Positions 46,055-55,316 of a DNA stretch of 64,000 nucleotides are shown here, one piece after another. Origin of the DNA: an uncultured Ruminobacter sp. (GTDB taxonomy: Bacteria; Pseudomonadota; Gammaproteobacteria; Enterobacterales; Succinivibrionaceae); assembly GCA_902764345.1 (NCBI GenBank), contig CACWVT010000003.1, positions 62,001 through 126,000 of the forward strand, given 5' to 3'. Under the pieces are notes generated by a model, which had not been told where the DNA came from, ran no database searches, and saw only the letters and a program-made list of their open reading frames with translations. The position numbers were made by a program, and so were the translations under genes. Every line of letters begins with the position of its first letter. Position 1 is the first letter of the stretch.

Positions 46055-47116
46055 TTAGTCAAACAAAACAATGCCTTTTTCAGCCATTTCCAGTGCGGCA
46101 CCGCCTCCTCTGGCCACGCATGTGAGCGGCTCATCAGCTATAGTTACCGGAACCTTCGTACGCATATTAAGAACCTTATCAATATTTCTCAGAAGCGCAC
46201 CGCCACCGGTAATGGTCATGCCTCTGTTGGAAATATCTGCTGAAAGTTCTGGAGGCGCATTGTTTAAGGCCATTGCTACAGCATCAATGATACTGCTGAG
46301 AGGACCCTGGAGAGCCTCCATAATCTCTGTTGAGGTAATAACAAGTGAACGTGGAGCCTGTTCAATTATACTCTGACCGCGGATTTCCATTTCCCTTGGT
46401 TCGTCATCCTCACCTTCGTAGGCACATCCGATCTCAATCTTAATCTTTTCTGCGGTAACTTCACCGATTTCCAGACGATGCTTGTCACGGATATAATGAA
46501 CAATGGCCTGATCAAACTTATCACCGCCGGTTCTTACGGATGAAGCATAAACAATACCGCAGAGAGCAATAATGGCAACTTCAGTGGTGCCGCCACCAAT
46601 ATCAATGACCATTGAACCGCTAGGCTCAGTCACGGGAAGACCAGCACCCACGGCAGCCGCCATTGGCTCAGTAAGAGTATGAACTTCACTGGCACCGCAT
46701 AATCTGATTGAGTTCTTTATGGCATTTCTTTCAACCGGAGTTGAACCGTAAGGTACGCATACAAGAACACGCGGGCCACTTGAAATAAATCTTAGGAATT
46801 TCAGTGACTTGGTAGGTATTGAACGCATGAACTCTTCAAGCATTCTTTCAGTATATTTGCAGTCGGCAATTACACCGTCTTTCATCGGTCTTACGACCTT
46901 GATGTCTTCAGGAGCCTTACCCAGCATGCTTTTTGCGGCACGCCCAACGGCAATAGGGGCAAGAGACCTTCCCCTTGAGCCACCCTTTTCCTTTACCGCC
47001 ACAACTGTTGGTTCATTCAAAACCAGACCTGAGGACTTAACATAAATAAGAGTATTAGCCGTTCCAAGGTCAATAGAAAGGTCAGTAGAATATAAAGATC
47101 TAAGTTTATTAAACAT
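46055..47116 (-). CDS. mreB: Actin-like cytoskeletal protein MreB
   Basis: 353 residues. Phosphate-1 loop D-L-G-T-A-N-T-L-I-Y, phosphate-2 D-I-G-G-G-T-T-E, and C-terminal G-G-G-A-L-L. First gene of mreB-mreC-mreD-maf-rng-nitrilase-tldD. In other gammaproteobacteria mshQ lies upstream; here only a 299-bp AT-rich region does. Confidence 0.97.
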   Translation of the reverse strand: MFNKLRSLYSTDLSIDLGTANTLIYVKSSGLVLNEPTVVAVKEKGGSRGRSLAPIAVGRAAKSMLGKAPEDIKVVRPMKDGVIADCKYTERMLEEFMRSIPTKSLKFLRFISSGPRVLVCVPYGSTPVERNAIKNSIRLCGASEVHTLTEPMAAAVGAGLPVTEPSGSMVIDIGGGTTEVAIIALCGIVYASSVRTGGDKFDQAIVHYIRDKHRLEIGEVTAEKIKIEIGCAYEGEDDEPREMEIRGQSIIEQAPRSLVITSTEIMEALQGPLSSIIDAVAMALNNAPPELSADISNRGMTITGGGALLRNIDKVLNMRTKVPVTIADEPLTCVARGGGAALEMAEKGIVLFD

Positions 47117-47415
47117 TTATTAAATCCGGATACAAACACTTATATCCCAGCACCTGGTTACTGAGACTGAAAAATGATTAAATAAGGGACGGACCCCAGC
47201 CTTAAATTTTCTGAGTAAATACCTTGAATTCATGAATATTCAAAGCTTTACACTATTCCACGCGTGAACAAACAGTAGACTCTACCTTCTTCACCTACTG
47301 AATTAAAAATAAAGCATGCAGATTATATCACTAAATAGGTGATCTTTTAAGAAAAAGTTATTTAAAGATAGAGCTTACGGGAATTTAAAATACAGCTCAA
47401 AGACTTCTGGTCTGG
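47117..47415. other. Intergenic region upstream of mreB
   Basis: 299 bp without a credible ORF. An extended -10 (TGA-TATAAT on the minus strand, 47322-47327) with a weak TTAAAA -35 at 17 bp could drive the mreB operon with a leader of about 200 bases. No trace of mshQ was recognised. Confidence 0.5.
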
Positions 47416-47991
47416 TTATTCCGCACTGATGTTCCAGCTTATGTCCGAGCTTTTTGTAATCTCAGATCTTCTGACCTGATAATAGCCCGTATTTCCCGAA
47501 CAGATATCACTCCCCGGTTCGCAGTAGGTGTCAATAAAAGGAACGGAACATACTGCTGATGATGTTATTCTGTACTCATACAGCACATCCGAACCGGAGA
47601 CTTCGTCACTGATAATTTTCTTCACATCGATATAAAGTTTATCAAGAAAACAGCCGTCACGAAAACCATTACAGAGGACATTGCCTGACGCATGGGAAAC
47701 CGAATTGCAGTTATCGGGAAGAATTGACCTTGAAGCAGGTTCCCCGCCGCCCCAAAGAGATGACGAGAGTGAACCGTTCTCACTGCCCAGAGGGAAAAGC
47801 AGGGCCATGGCATATTCAGTCCCGGTATGAGCAAGCAATTCCGCCTGAGACCCCACCGAAACCGTAACCGTATTTTGGGTACTGTTGGTAAGCATTCGGG
47901 CAGAAAAAGCTATGAGCAGCGAAAAAATCACTATGACTGCCACAGCAGTCATCATCATAGATCCTTTGACTTTTCTTATTATCGATACCAT
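47416..47991 (-). CDS. mshP: MSHA biogenesis protein MshP-like
   Basis: About 191 residues from the ATG at 47991 (GGTGGG 5 bases upstream); the longer frame adds 14 residues. Basic N-terminus K-V-K-G-S-M-M-M-T then a hydrophobic helix, a PilX/MshP-like minor component with no Glu5. C-terminal region has several Cys. It is the last msh gene here. Confidence 0.75.
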   Translation of the reverse strand: MVSIIRKVKGSMMMTAVAVIVIFSLLIAFSARMLTNSTQNTVTVSVGSQAELLAHTGTEYAMALLFPLGSENGSLSSSLWGGGEPASRSILPDNCNSVSHASGNVLCNGFRDGCFLDKLYIDVKKIISDEVSGSDVLYEYRITSSAVCSVPFIDTYCEPGSDICSGNTGYYQVRRSEITKSSDISWNISAE

Positions 47992-48004
47992 GATGCCCAC
48001 CCAA

Positions 48005-48796
48005 TTAAAGATCCATGCTGTTATGAAGTTCAAACCGCTGACTTACGGTTACAAAATCATCTCCGGAAGACAGTTTAACGGAAACGGTAACAGCATTCTG
48101 ACCGTTTGAAAAAGTACCATCATTAAGTTTAAATATATCTACCGCAGCTCCATGCTCACCGGTTACGGGATTATTCAGTGCCTTTAACGAATTTCCCTCC
48201 TGATAGTACAGATAACCTGCACTGCTTCTGTAGTATTTCTTATCGGAAATACCATCGGTAAGATACAGGACAGTCCCTCCGCCCACATATGAATCTCCGG
48301 AGAAACCGGAAACCTTGACCTTGTAAACGCCGGCGGCACATGAGGAAGAAACGGCTGAACCGTCCGGTTTTGTAACTCCCTGGATATTCAAAGTTCCATA
48401 GGAATGACTGAGCTTGACATACCTTAACTGCAGAGAACTCAAATCGGCGGAACAGAGATGATCATTCTCACTAAGAGGCAGATAAACATATTGACCGTCA
48501 CTTATGTCCGCAATACGATATCTTGCTATCGGAAGGGTGAATGAAAGCATCGATCCGGCCCCGTCTGAATAAATGTTATCAGTTACCGATATGCTGTACG
48601 GAATCGCATTCTCAAGCTGGATTCTGAATCTTGAAAAAAGGTTGTGGGCAACAGCTGAAAGTCTGGCTCTGTCACCTATGCCTACAAACATTTTTGACCC
48701 CTGCCAGAGGAACGATACGGTAGCTGTTGCCGTAATCCCAAGAATGACCATCACGACAACAAGTTCAATCAGTGTAAAAGCCTTAATTCTCCTCAT
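48005..48796 (-). CDS. mshO: MSHA minor pilin MshO-like
   Basis: 263 residues. Leader MRRIKA, then F-T-L-I-E and a hydrophobic helix; A-H-N-L-F-S-R-F-R-I-Q-L-E-N-A-I-P is typical of MshO. Start overlaps the mshD stop (TGATG). Confidence 0.88.
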   Translation of the reverse strand: MRRIKAFTLIELVVVMVILGITATATVSFLWQGSKMFVGIGDRARLSAVAHNLFSRFRIQLENAIPYSISVTDNIYSDGAGSMLSFTLPIARYRIADISDGQYVYLPLSENDHLCSADLSSLQLRYVKLSHSYGTLNIQGVTKPDGSAVSSSCAAGVYKVKVSGFSGDSYVGGGTVLYLTDGISDKKYYRSSAGYLYYQEGNSLKALNNPVTGEHGAAVDIFKLNDGTFSNGQNAVTVSVKLSSGDDFVTVSQRFELHNSMDL

Positions 48797-49518
48797 CAGT
48801 AGTTACTCCTAATAAACTGATACACAAAGGTATCATCCCGTGGAGATAACACACTTATCGTTATTTTTTTGACTGTTACGCTATCCAGTCCGGCCTGATT
48901 CACGTTCTCACTGGCTACTTTAATCTTAACAAAGAAATTCTCAAAGCTATTGCAGGCTATATCAGTACTTCCTCCGGAAAAAGTGCAAGAATCATTGTGT
49001 GAATTATCAACAAAGAAAACCGCCGGGATCAGGCATTCCTTGTTTCCGCACAGCGCAGTGTTTATTTTGCTACAGCTTGAATTCCCCTCACCGCATCTGT
49101 TACTGTTTCCGTAACAGTATGCTGAAAGAGAACCAAGACCACACAGACTTGTCGTATCAAAATCATCCACGTCATTAAAGTTTTCCGGACGCGGATTGTC
49201 CTTCTCATCTCCGTCAGGACCGAACTCAGAAGTTCCGGTACACGCTCCGAGATTACAGACTTCAACACCCCTGTAGCTTACGGTTTCCCCGCAACGGCAT
49301 TCTCCACCTTGATGATCAGACTTTTCATCGTAGGCTCTGATTTTCATCTGGTTATAAATACGATTGGCCAACAGATCCGCCTTTACCTGAAACACCGGTT
49401 CCACAGACTTAGTCTCAAGAGCCCCCATAATCGGAATAATGCCGCTGAGTACAACACCCATGACAACTATTCCCACAACAAGCTCAACCAGAGAAAACCC
49501 TTTACTGCTCACTTCCAT
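48796..49518 (-). CDS. mshD: MSHA minor pilin MshD-like, Cys-rich
   Basis: 240 residues from the ATG at 49518 (GGGAG upstream). Leader MEVSSKG, then F-S-L-V-E and hydrophobic helix; V-E-P-V-F-Q-V-K-A-D matches MshD. Twelve Cys and an acidic D-G-D-E-K-D-N ... D-V-D-D-F-D stretch between residues about 70 and 200 suggest a disulfide-rich, perhaps calcium-binding head. It overlaps mshC by 10 bases. Confidence 0.85.
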   Translation of the reverse strand: MEVSSKGFSLVELVVGIVVMGVVLSGIIPIMGALETKSVEPVFQVKADLLANRIYNQMKIRAYDEKSDHQGGECRCGETVSYRGVEVCNLGACTGTSEFGPDGDEKDNPRPENFNDVDDFDTTSLCGLGSLSAYCYGNSNRCGEGNSSCSKINTALCGNKECLIPAVFFVDNSHNDSCTFSGGSTDIACNSFENFFVKIKVASENVNQAGLDSVTVKKITISVLSPRDDTFVYQFIRSNY

Positions 49519-49949
49519 GATACGGCTCCCTCCGTATTCACGGTAACTGAACAAGAGGCACCGTCATAATCATACGTTAACGAAACATCCGACGGACTCT
49601 GTAACTGCCCTATACCGTTGAAAACAATCTCGACATCATCTGAACCCAGCATAACAACGTGAGGATCTCCCCCTCGCATATGAAGGTTTTCAACATCGGA
49701 ACACTGCCCTCTTATGCAGACACCGTAATCTCCGGTAGTAAAGGACTTAAAAAGGACATCAGGGGAATCACCCTGATTTATATTGATACTCTGCGTATGC
49801 AGAATAAGTGTGGAAACATCCTGACAAACAGCAAGATGCTCACCGGAACCTGATGACAGTTTCGGAACTACGGTTGCTGACAATATTCCCAAAATAACGA
49901 TTACCGTCACCAACTCCATCAACGAGAAACCAGCTGAGCATCTGTTCAT
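49509..49949 (-). CDS. mshC: MSHA minor pilin MshC-like
   Basis: 146 residues. Leader MNRCSAG, then F-S-L-M-E and a hydrophobic helix; the A-x-x-V-P-K-L-S turn fits MshC. A GTG 6 bases upstream is an alternative start. Contains Cys in the leader and several in the head. Confidence 0.82.
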   Translation of the reverse strand: MNRCSAGFSLMELVTVIVILGILSATVVPKLSSGSGEHLAVCQDVSTLILHTQSININQGDSPDVLFKSFTTGDYGVCIRGQCSDVENLHMRGGDPHVVMLGSDDVEIVFNGIGQLQSPSDVSLTYDYDGASCSVTVNTEGAVSWK

Positions 49950-49960
49950 GACCACAACAC

Positions 49961-50671
49961 TTAATTACTGCTGTGAATATATGGTGTTATCAACCCTAAA
50001 GCAGGCACATAAGTAAAGCTCATATACTTATCCGTACTGTTGTTAGGAGCTTTATAATTACCATTTTCACTTCGATCCAAAGAAACCACCAGATAATAAT
50101 GACATATGCCGTAATTAGCCACGGCACTGCCGTTCACCTGACCGATGCTGTATGAAACAAAATACTTATAGTTTTCGGAACTGCTGTTCACATCACTGAT
50201 GCTTGTTGTTGCCTTCGGAGGATTCTGAAGCATGCTTTCCCAAATACGAAGACATTTCTCAGACGTCATTCCGGTATCATAGTATGAAGCGTACTCAGCG
50301 GTAACAGGTGATGACGATGAATTTATTGCACTGGCGGCAATAGGATATCCCGGGCTCATTGTCCCGTCCTCAATCTTTGAACTTGAAGGAGTAGTCAGAT
50401 AGAAACGACTTCCGTCATAGAGAACGCTGTTGACACCATCAACCTTTGGTCGGCTCTTGGCTTCCCACTGCGCTCTGACCAACAGAATACCTGTTGCAAA
50501 GTTACCTGCAACACCTTCCACGCTTGCTTTTTTGGCTTCTTCGGTAACATCAATGAATCGAGGAAGAGCTGTAGCGGCCAGAATACCCAAAATCACTATT
50601 ACAATTATAAGTTCAATCAGAGTAAAACCGCGCCTGCGATTACCTTTCTTTAAAGACTTTGATTTTTTCAT
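49961..50671 (-). CDS. mshB: MSHA pilin MshB-like
   Basis: 236 residues. Long basic leader (K-K-G-N-R-R-R-G) then F-T-L-I-E-L-I-I-V and A-L-P-R-F-I-D-V-T; the R-A-Q-W-E-A-x-x-R-P motif points to MshB rather than MshA. It follows 363 bp without a gene and a terminator-like hairpin, so it may have its own promoter. No separate MshA major pilin is seen between mshB and mshC, where it usually lies. Confidence 0.82.
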   Translation of the reverse strand: MKKSKSLKKGNRRRGFTLIELIIVIVILGILAATALPRFIDVTEEAKKASVEGVAGNFATGILLVRAQWEAKSRPKVDGVNSVLYDGSRFYLTTPSSSKIEDGTMSPGYPIAASAINSSSSPVTAEYASYYDTGMTSEKCLRIWESMLQNPPKATTSISDVNSSSENYKYFVSYSIGQVNGSAVANYGICHYYLVVSLDRSENGNYKAPNNSTDKYMSFTYVPALGLITPYIHSSN

Positions 50672-51034
50672 CTTTCACTCCTAAAAAGACTACTTACGTA
50701 CCAGAGAAAACATCCTGTTCACTATTTCTGATAAATAAATTACGTTATAAATTAATTATATCCAAAAAACATCGTTTATCACTTAAAACCCCCTTACTAC
50801 GATGTCGTTTATTGGGTCACTTCTAATTTTTAAATACGGAGCTTATATTTAAATATTTTTCAATTAGTATCCTCAAATAAAATAATCAACAATTCAAATA
50901 AATTTGTGTACTATTATTCTAAACAGAATCAGTATCATTATTTATTACAAATGCTCTTATTCTGATATCAAAACACTTAATCGATTTTTTATATACAAAT
51001 AAAGTAATCCTATAAATACTCAACAATCCATCTA
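50672..51034. other. Gap between mshG and mshB
   Basis: 363 bp, very AT-rich, with no credible ORF. mshF would sit here in Vibrio. It holds a terminator-like hairpin at 50763-50806 on the minus strand (7-bp stem ACATCGT/ACGATGT, 23-base loop, T6) and probably the promoter of the pilin genes, which I could not place. Confidence 0.6.
50763..50806 (-). terminator. Possible terminator or attenuator before mshB
   Basis: Stem ACATCGT/ACGATGT (50799-50805 with 50769-50775) followed by six T on the minus strand. The loop is long, so strength is uncertain. It would separate mshI1-G from the pilin genes. Confidence 0.35.
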
Positions 51035-52267
51035 TTACTGTTTACCCTGCATTGCACCGTACATATCCCACATAGGAGAGAATATACCCATAGCAAGCAG
51101 ACCTACGATTAATGAAACAACCACCAGTAATAAAGGCTCAATTTTTGACGTTAAGGATTTTACGCCGTAGTCAACTTCACGCTCGTAATAGTCAGCACCT
51201 TCTATAAGAAGCTCATCTACTCGACCTGTTTCATCACCTACAGCAAACATCTGAAGCACGAGCGGTGAAAACATCTGGCTCTGCAGGGCCGTCTGAGACA
51301 GCGATACACCCTGCTCTATCTGTTTCTGCATATTAAGAACTTTCTTTTCAAGAAACTTATTATCAAGTGCATCGGCAACAAGCCTCAGAGCAGTATTAAG
51401 CGGCACACCGGATTGCAGCATAAGTGAAAAGCTTCTGCAGAATCTGCCCAGAAGCGACATATTCAAAATATTTCCTATTACGGGAATTTTCAGCTTGTAC
51501 TGATCCCATTTTGTTCTGACAGATTCCTTCTTCATGGCATTTTTTATGAAAAGAGGCACGGCTATCGCAACTGCCAGCATGTACGGCCAGTAATTAACAA
51601 ATATATTTGAGGTAGTAATCAGTATTCTGGTTGTTATGGGTAAATCAACGCCGAATTTAGAAAACATATCCGTAAAGACGGGAATAACAAAAATATTGAG
51701 AATAACTACCGCAGCAACTATAAAAAGCATAACCATGATTGGATAACGCATCGCAGCCGTTATACTTTTTTTAGTCTGCATATCAAGTTCAAAATAAGTT
51801 GCAAGCTGGGCAAAAACATCATCAAGTTTACCTGTATTTTCACCCACATTTATCATTGCCACAAACAGCGAATTGTAAATATCAGGCTGTTCAGACATGG
51901 ATAAAGCCAATGATTTACCGCCTATCAGATCCCTGTTGAGTTTCATAAGAGATTCCTTCAGTGCAGGGTGCTCCATTGAATCACTGAGACCATTAATGGC
52001 TCTAATCATTGGAACACCGGCCTTACTCAGGGAATACATCTGACGACAGAACATTACCAGCTGCTCGGTTTTTACTTTTTTCTTGAAAAACTTGGAGAAA
52101 ACAGGAGGCATCTTGACTGCAACAGCCTGTCTGGTTTCCGTAATGTCAACAGGTATCATACCCGTTCTGGTGACCTCATCAATGACATCAGAAAGGCTGT
52201 TGGCTTCTATGGTTCCCTGTACATACCCGCCTGAAATATTCTTGGCTTTATATTTGTATGTAGGCAT
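51035..52267 (-). CDS. mshG: MSHA platform protein MshG (GspF family)
   Basis: 410 residues with two T2SSF domains and three membrane helices; M-P-T-Y-K-Y-K-A-K-N start as in GspF/PilC. It is the inner-membrane platform moved by MshE. Its C-terminus is complete (28 residues after E-P-L-L), a useful comparison for the truncated GspF. Start overlaps the mshE stop (TAATG). Confidence 0.93.
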   Translation of the reverse strand: MPTYKYKAKNISGGYVQGTIEANSLSDVIDEVTRTGMIPVDITETRQAVAVKMPPVFSKFFKKKVKTEQLVMFCRQMYSLSKAGVPMIRAINGLSDSMEHPALKESLMKLNRDLIGGKSLALSMSEQPDIYNSLFVAMINVGENTGKLDDVFAQLATYFELDMQTKKSITAAMRYPIMVMLFIVAAVVILNIFVIPVFTDMFSKFGVDLPITTRILITTSNIFVNYWPYMLAVAIAVPLFIKNAMKKESVRTKWDQYKLKIPVIGNILNMSLLGRFCRSFSLMLQSGVPLNTALRLVADALDNKFLEKKVLNMQKQIEQGVSLSQTALQSQMFSPLVLQMFAVGDETGRVDELLIEGADYYEREVDYGVKSLTSKIEPLLLVVVSLIVGLLAMGIFSPMWDMYGAMQGKQ

Positions 52268-54030
52268 TAGTCATTTACCTCACAGAGTTTCATCACCTCC
52301 TCTATGGAAGTAATGCCGTCGACGGCGAGGTCATAGGCAACCTTTGCAAGAGGTTTATATATCGGACTCTCTTTCGCACATTTAGCAAATCCTTCAAGAT
52401 CATCCCTTCTTAAGGCTTCCATCATTGCATCGTTTAGAACGAGCAGTTCAAACACGCCTATACGCCCCTTGTACCCGCTGAAATTACAGTACTGACACCC
52501 CTTTCCCTTGTTACCAAGCTTGAATTTGTGCTGTCTCTGTTCCTCCACCGGCACTCCGAGTGCCGCCTCAATAAACCTTTCCTGAGACGGTTCCACGTCA
52601 CAGTAATCACCGCACTTAGGACATACCCTTCTTACCAGTCTCTGTGCCAGCACTGCTTTAAGTGAACTGGCTACAAGATAACCAGGTGCGCCCATGTCAC
52701 ATAAGCGCATGGTACTTGAAATAGCATCATTTGTGTGTAGGGTAGACAGCACCAGATGACCTGTCATGGCTCCTCGCAGACCTATTTCACTGGTTTCCTT
52801 ATCTCGCATTTCACCGACCAGTATTACGTCCGGGTCCTGACGCAGACAGGCTCTCAATACGTTGGCAAAATCCAAACCTATTTTCTGATTAATCTGAACC
52901 TGGGTTATTCTAGGCAGACGAAATTCCACAGGATCCTCTACGGTAATAATCTTTACATCTGGCGTGTTAAGTTCGTTAAGTGCGCCGTACAGTGTTGTGG
53001 TTTTACCGGAACCTGTCGGACCGGTTACCAAAATCATCCCGTGAGGTCTGTGAATCTGAACTCTCATACTCTCGAGAATATTTTCCGGCATACCGGTAGC
53101 ATCCAGCGAAACAAGTCCGGTAGCCTGATTCAGAATACGCATTACTATGGATTCGCCATACTGCGTAGGCAACGTTGACACACGCACGTCAACCCCGTTA
53201 CCTGCAATTGTAATGTGGAATCTACCATCCTGAGGCAGTCTTTTCTCCGAAATATCAAGACCGGCCATAAGTTTAATTCTCAATGCTATGGCGGCTCCGA
53301 TATCGGAACTTGGAAGTATCTGTTCTGTAAGACTGCCGTCAATACGCTGTCTTATTCTCAAAACCCCGTCATCAGGCTCTATGTGAATATCTGAGGCCTT
53401 CCAGTTTATGGCATCCTCAAAAACGGATTTGAGCAGATTAACGACGGCCGCATCGGAAGACTCATCATCAACATTAAGAGTATCTGTTGCTCCGACCTCA
53501 AATGCTGATTTTGTAATTTCACTCTGGAGCTGATCCGCATATTTGGCAATGTTCTCGGTATTGCGGTAGAGCATCGGCAGATACTTTACTATTTCCGATT
53601 CAGGAGTAATAACAAAGTCCACCTCATTTGGATCAAGCTTATCAACGATATCATCACGACCGTAATAATCCAACGGGTCAGCTATTACAACCGTAACAAC
53701 ATCATTGCCCGTGTTTGGATTGACTCGTTTGGATATTGCCAGGGCTCTTTTCTGTCTGGCAATATTTTCAGGAAGCATCTGAACAACATTGCTGTCAATG
53801 TTCAACTTTGACAAATCGGTGAATACGGTCATCTGCAGCTGTTGCCCCAGTGCGGTACAAATATCCGCCTCTGTTGCCAAGCCGAGCGCAACCACCGCCT
53901 GTCCAAGCTTAAGGTTCATTTCCTTGGAATAATTTAAAGCTTCTTCTACGTCAGATGAAGTTATTATTCCAGACTGAACTAAAACATCACCTATACGTAG
54001 CCTTTTTCTAGAACTGTTATCTTCCGGCAT
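52267..54030 (-). CDS. mshE: MSHA extension ATPase MshE
   Basis: 587 residues. N-terminal MshEN domain (about 11-64) with two tandem R/K-x-G-x-x-x-x-x-x-G-x-x-x motifs that bind c-di-GMP in V. cholerae MshE. Then the GspE-type core: Walker A GPTGSGKT, G-E-M-R-D Walker B, L-H-T, and C-x2-C pairs (V-C-P-K-C, C-Q-Y-C). It powers pilus extension, probably under c-di-GMP control. Confidence 0.94.
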   Translation of the reverse strand: MPEDNSSRKRLRIGDVLVQSGIITSSDVEEALNYSKEMNLKLGQAVVALGLATEADICTALGQQLQMTVFTDLSKLNIDSNVVQMLPENIARQKRALAISKRVNPNTGNDVVTVVIADPLDYYGRDDIVDKLDPNEVDFVITPESEIVKYLPMLYRNTENIAKYADQLQSEITKSAFEVGATDTLNVDDESSDAAVVNLLKSVFEDAINWKASDIHIEPDDGVLRIRQRIDGSLTEQILPSSDIGAAIALRIKLMAGLDISEKRLPQDGRFHITIAGNGVDVRVSTLPTQYGESIVMRILNQATGLVSLDATGMPENILESMRVQIHRPHGMILVTGPTGSGKTTTLYGALNELNTPDVKIITVEDPVEFRLPRITQVQINQKIGLDFANVLRACLRQDPDVILVGEMRDKETSEIGLRGAMTGHLVLSTLHTNDAISSTMRLCDMGAPGYLVASSLKAVLAQRLVRRVCPKCGDYCDVEPSQERFIEAALGVPVEEQRQHKFKLGNKGKGCQYCNFSGYKGRIGVFELLVLNDAMMEALRRDDLEGFAKCAKESPIYKPLAKVAYDLAVDGITSIEEVMKLCEVND

Positions 54031-55316
54031 TATTTTAGTTTCTCCAAAAACTTTATCCGACCTTCAACAAATTTACGTGAAGACTGACTTAAATATAACG
54101 TTGATGCTTTTCTGTACGCCTCAAGAGCCTGCCTGTGTCTGCCCTGCTTTTCCTCTGATATTCCCAGACCGAGGTACCACTTTCCGTCGGACGTATTTGT
54201 TGAAGCAAGTGCTGTATACGCCTTTGAAGCCGCCACATAATCGCCTGACTCTCTGGCTATTGACGCCATGGTCGCATAGTAATCAATATTACCTGCTACA
54301 GGCGGATTGGCCTTTTCCAAAACCTTCAGTGCCTTGGCATTGTCACCGTGTGCCTTGTATATTCTGGAAAGAAAAAGACGATAGTCATAATGTGTCGGAG
54401 TCAGTGCTATACCTCGATCGAGCACTCTTATGGCTTCTGCATGATTGTCCTGACCATAATACAGTCCGGCAAGTTTTTCTCTTGCCTCGATATCTCGCGG
54501 ATCAACAGCCAGCACATTCTTGTATGCCTCCACAGCCTTTCTGCTATCCCCCTTGCCAAGATAGTTAAGAGCCTGAGAACGATACATGGCCTTCTGGTCA
54601 GCAGGACTCATATTACTCTTTGAAACCTTTAGAGATGATGGCTTACTTCTGCTTTTTTCCGAAATGACCGGCTGCTCTTCAATTACATAATTGTCGGCAT
54701 CATAAACATAGCTATCGACAACAGCGCCTGCCTGTGGTTTTATCACTGAATCATTTACAGCCTCAGTAGAAGAATGGGTCTTCACGCTCTTCTTAACAGA
54801 ATCCGTGTTTCTGGTATTATTTTTTACCAGCTTCCTTTCAGACTTTTTGTTTACATCAAGATAAGGAACATCTTCAGTCTCTCCGGACGATACGGAATTC
54901 TCGGATATTGAGGGTTCCGTTTCGGCAAGTACAATCAATTCATTATCCTGAGTACTTTCATCTTCTTCATTTTTTTCCGAGATAACTGAGCTCTCTGCCG
55001 GCTGCTCCGCAACCATAGAAATATCAGAATCTTTCTTGTCTGTTCCTAAGTCTGATTCTTGTTTTTCTGCGGATGCCTGCTGAGATGCTTTGGTAGTCTC
55101 AGCCTGAACCTTTGTTCCGCTCTGTTTGCTCTGCTCTCCCATTTTGTATGCGTAGTAACCGGCGGCACCTAACACGGCAATTCCCATGACTGCCAGTGAA
55201 ATAAGAGCAATTTTATTGAAAGAAAAGGCAGACTTTTCCGGAGGAACATATTTACCGTACTCATCGCCGGAATTACGCTTGTTAAGTTCTTTTAAAGCTT
55301 TGTTTATAACACTCAT
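54030..55316 (-). CDS. mshN: MSHA biogenesis protein MshN
   Basis: 428 residues. Short cytoplasmic N-terminus (M-S-V-I-N-K-A-L-K-E-L-N), one membrane helix (about 35-52), an acidic low-complexity linker (about 60-235) and four or so TPR units in the C-terminal part. It overlaps mshM by 4 bases and mshE by 1. Confidence 0.88.
   Translation of the reverse strand: MSVINKALKELNKRNSGDEYGKYVPPEKSAFSFNKIALISLAVMGIAVLGAAGYYAYKMGEQSKQSGTKVQAETTKASQQASAEKQESDLGTDKKDSDISMVAEQPAESSVISEKNEEDESTQDNELIVLAETEPSISENSVSSGETEDVPYLDVNKKSERKLVKNNTRNTDSVKKSVKTHSSTEAVNDSVIKPQAGAVVDSYVYDADNYVIEEQPVISEKSRSKPSSLKVSKSNMSPADQKAMYRSQALNYLGKGDSRKAVEAYKNVLAVDPRDIEAREKLAGLYYGQDNHAEAIRVLDRGIALTPTHYDYRLFLSRIYKAHGDNAKALKVLEKANPPVAGNIDYYATMASIARESGDYVAASKAYTALASTNTSDGKWYLGLGISEEKQGRHRQALEAYRKASTLYLSQSSRKFVEGRIKFLEKLK

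Noticed and set aside
54077..54568. 163-codon open frame opposite mshN
   Set aside because: Antisense of the TPR region; no family likeness, no start signal.
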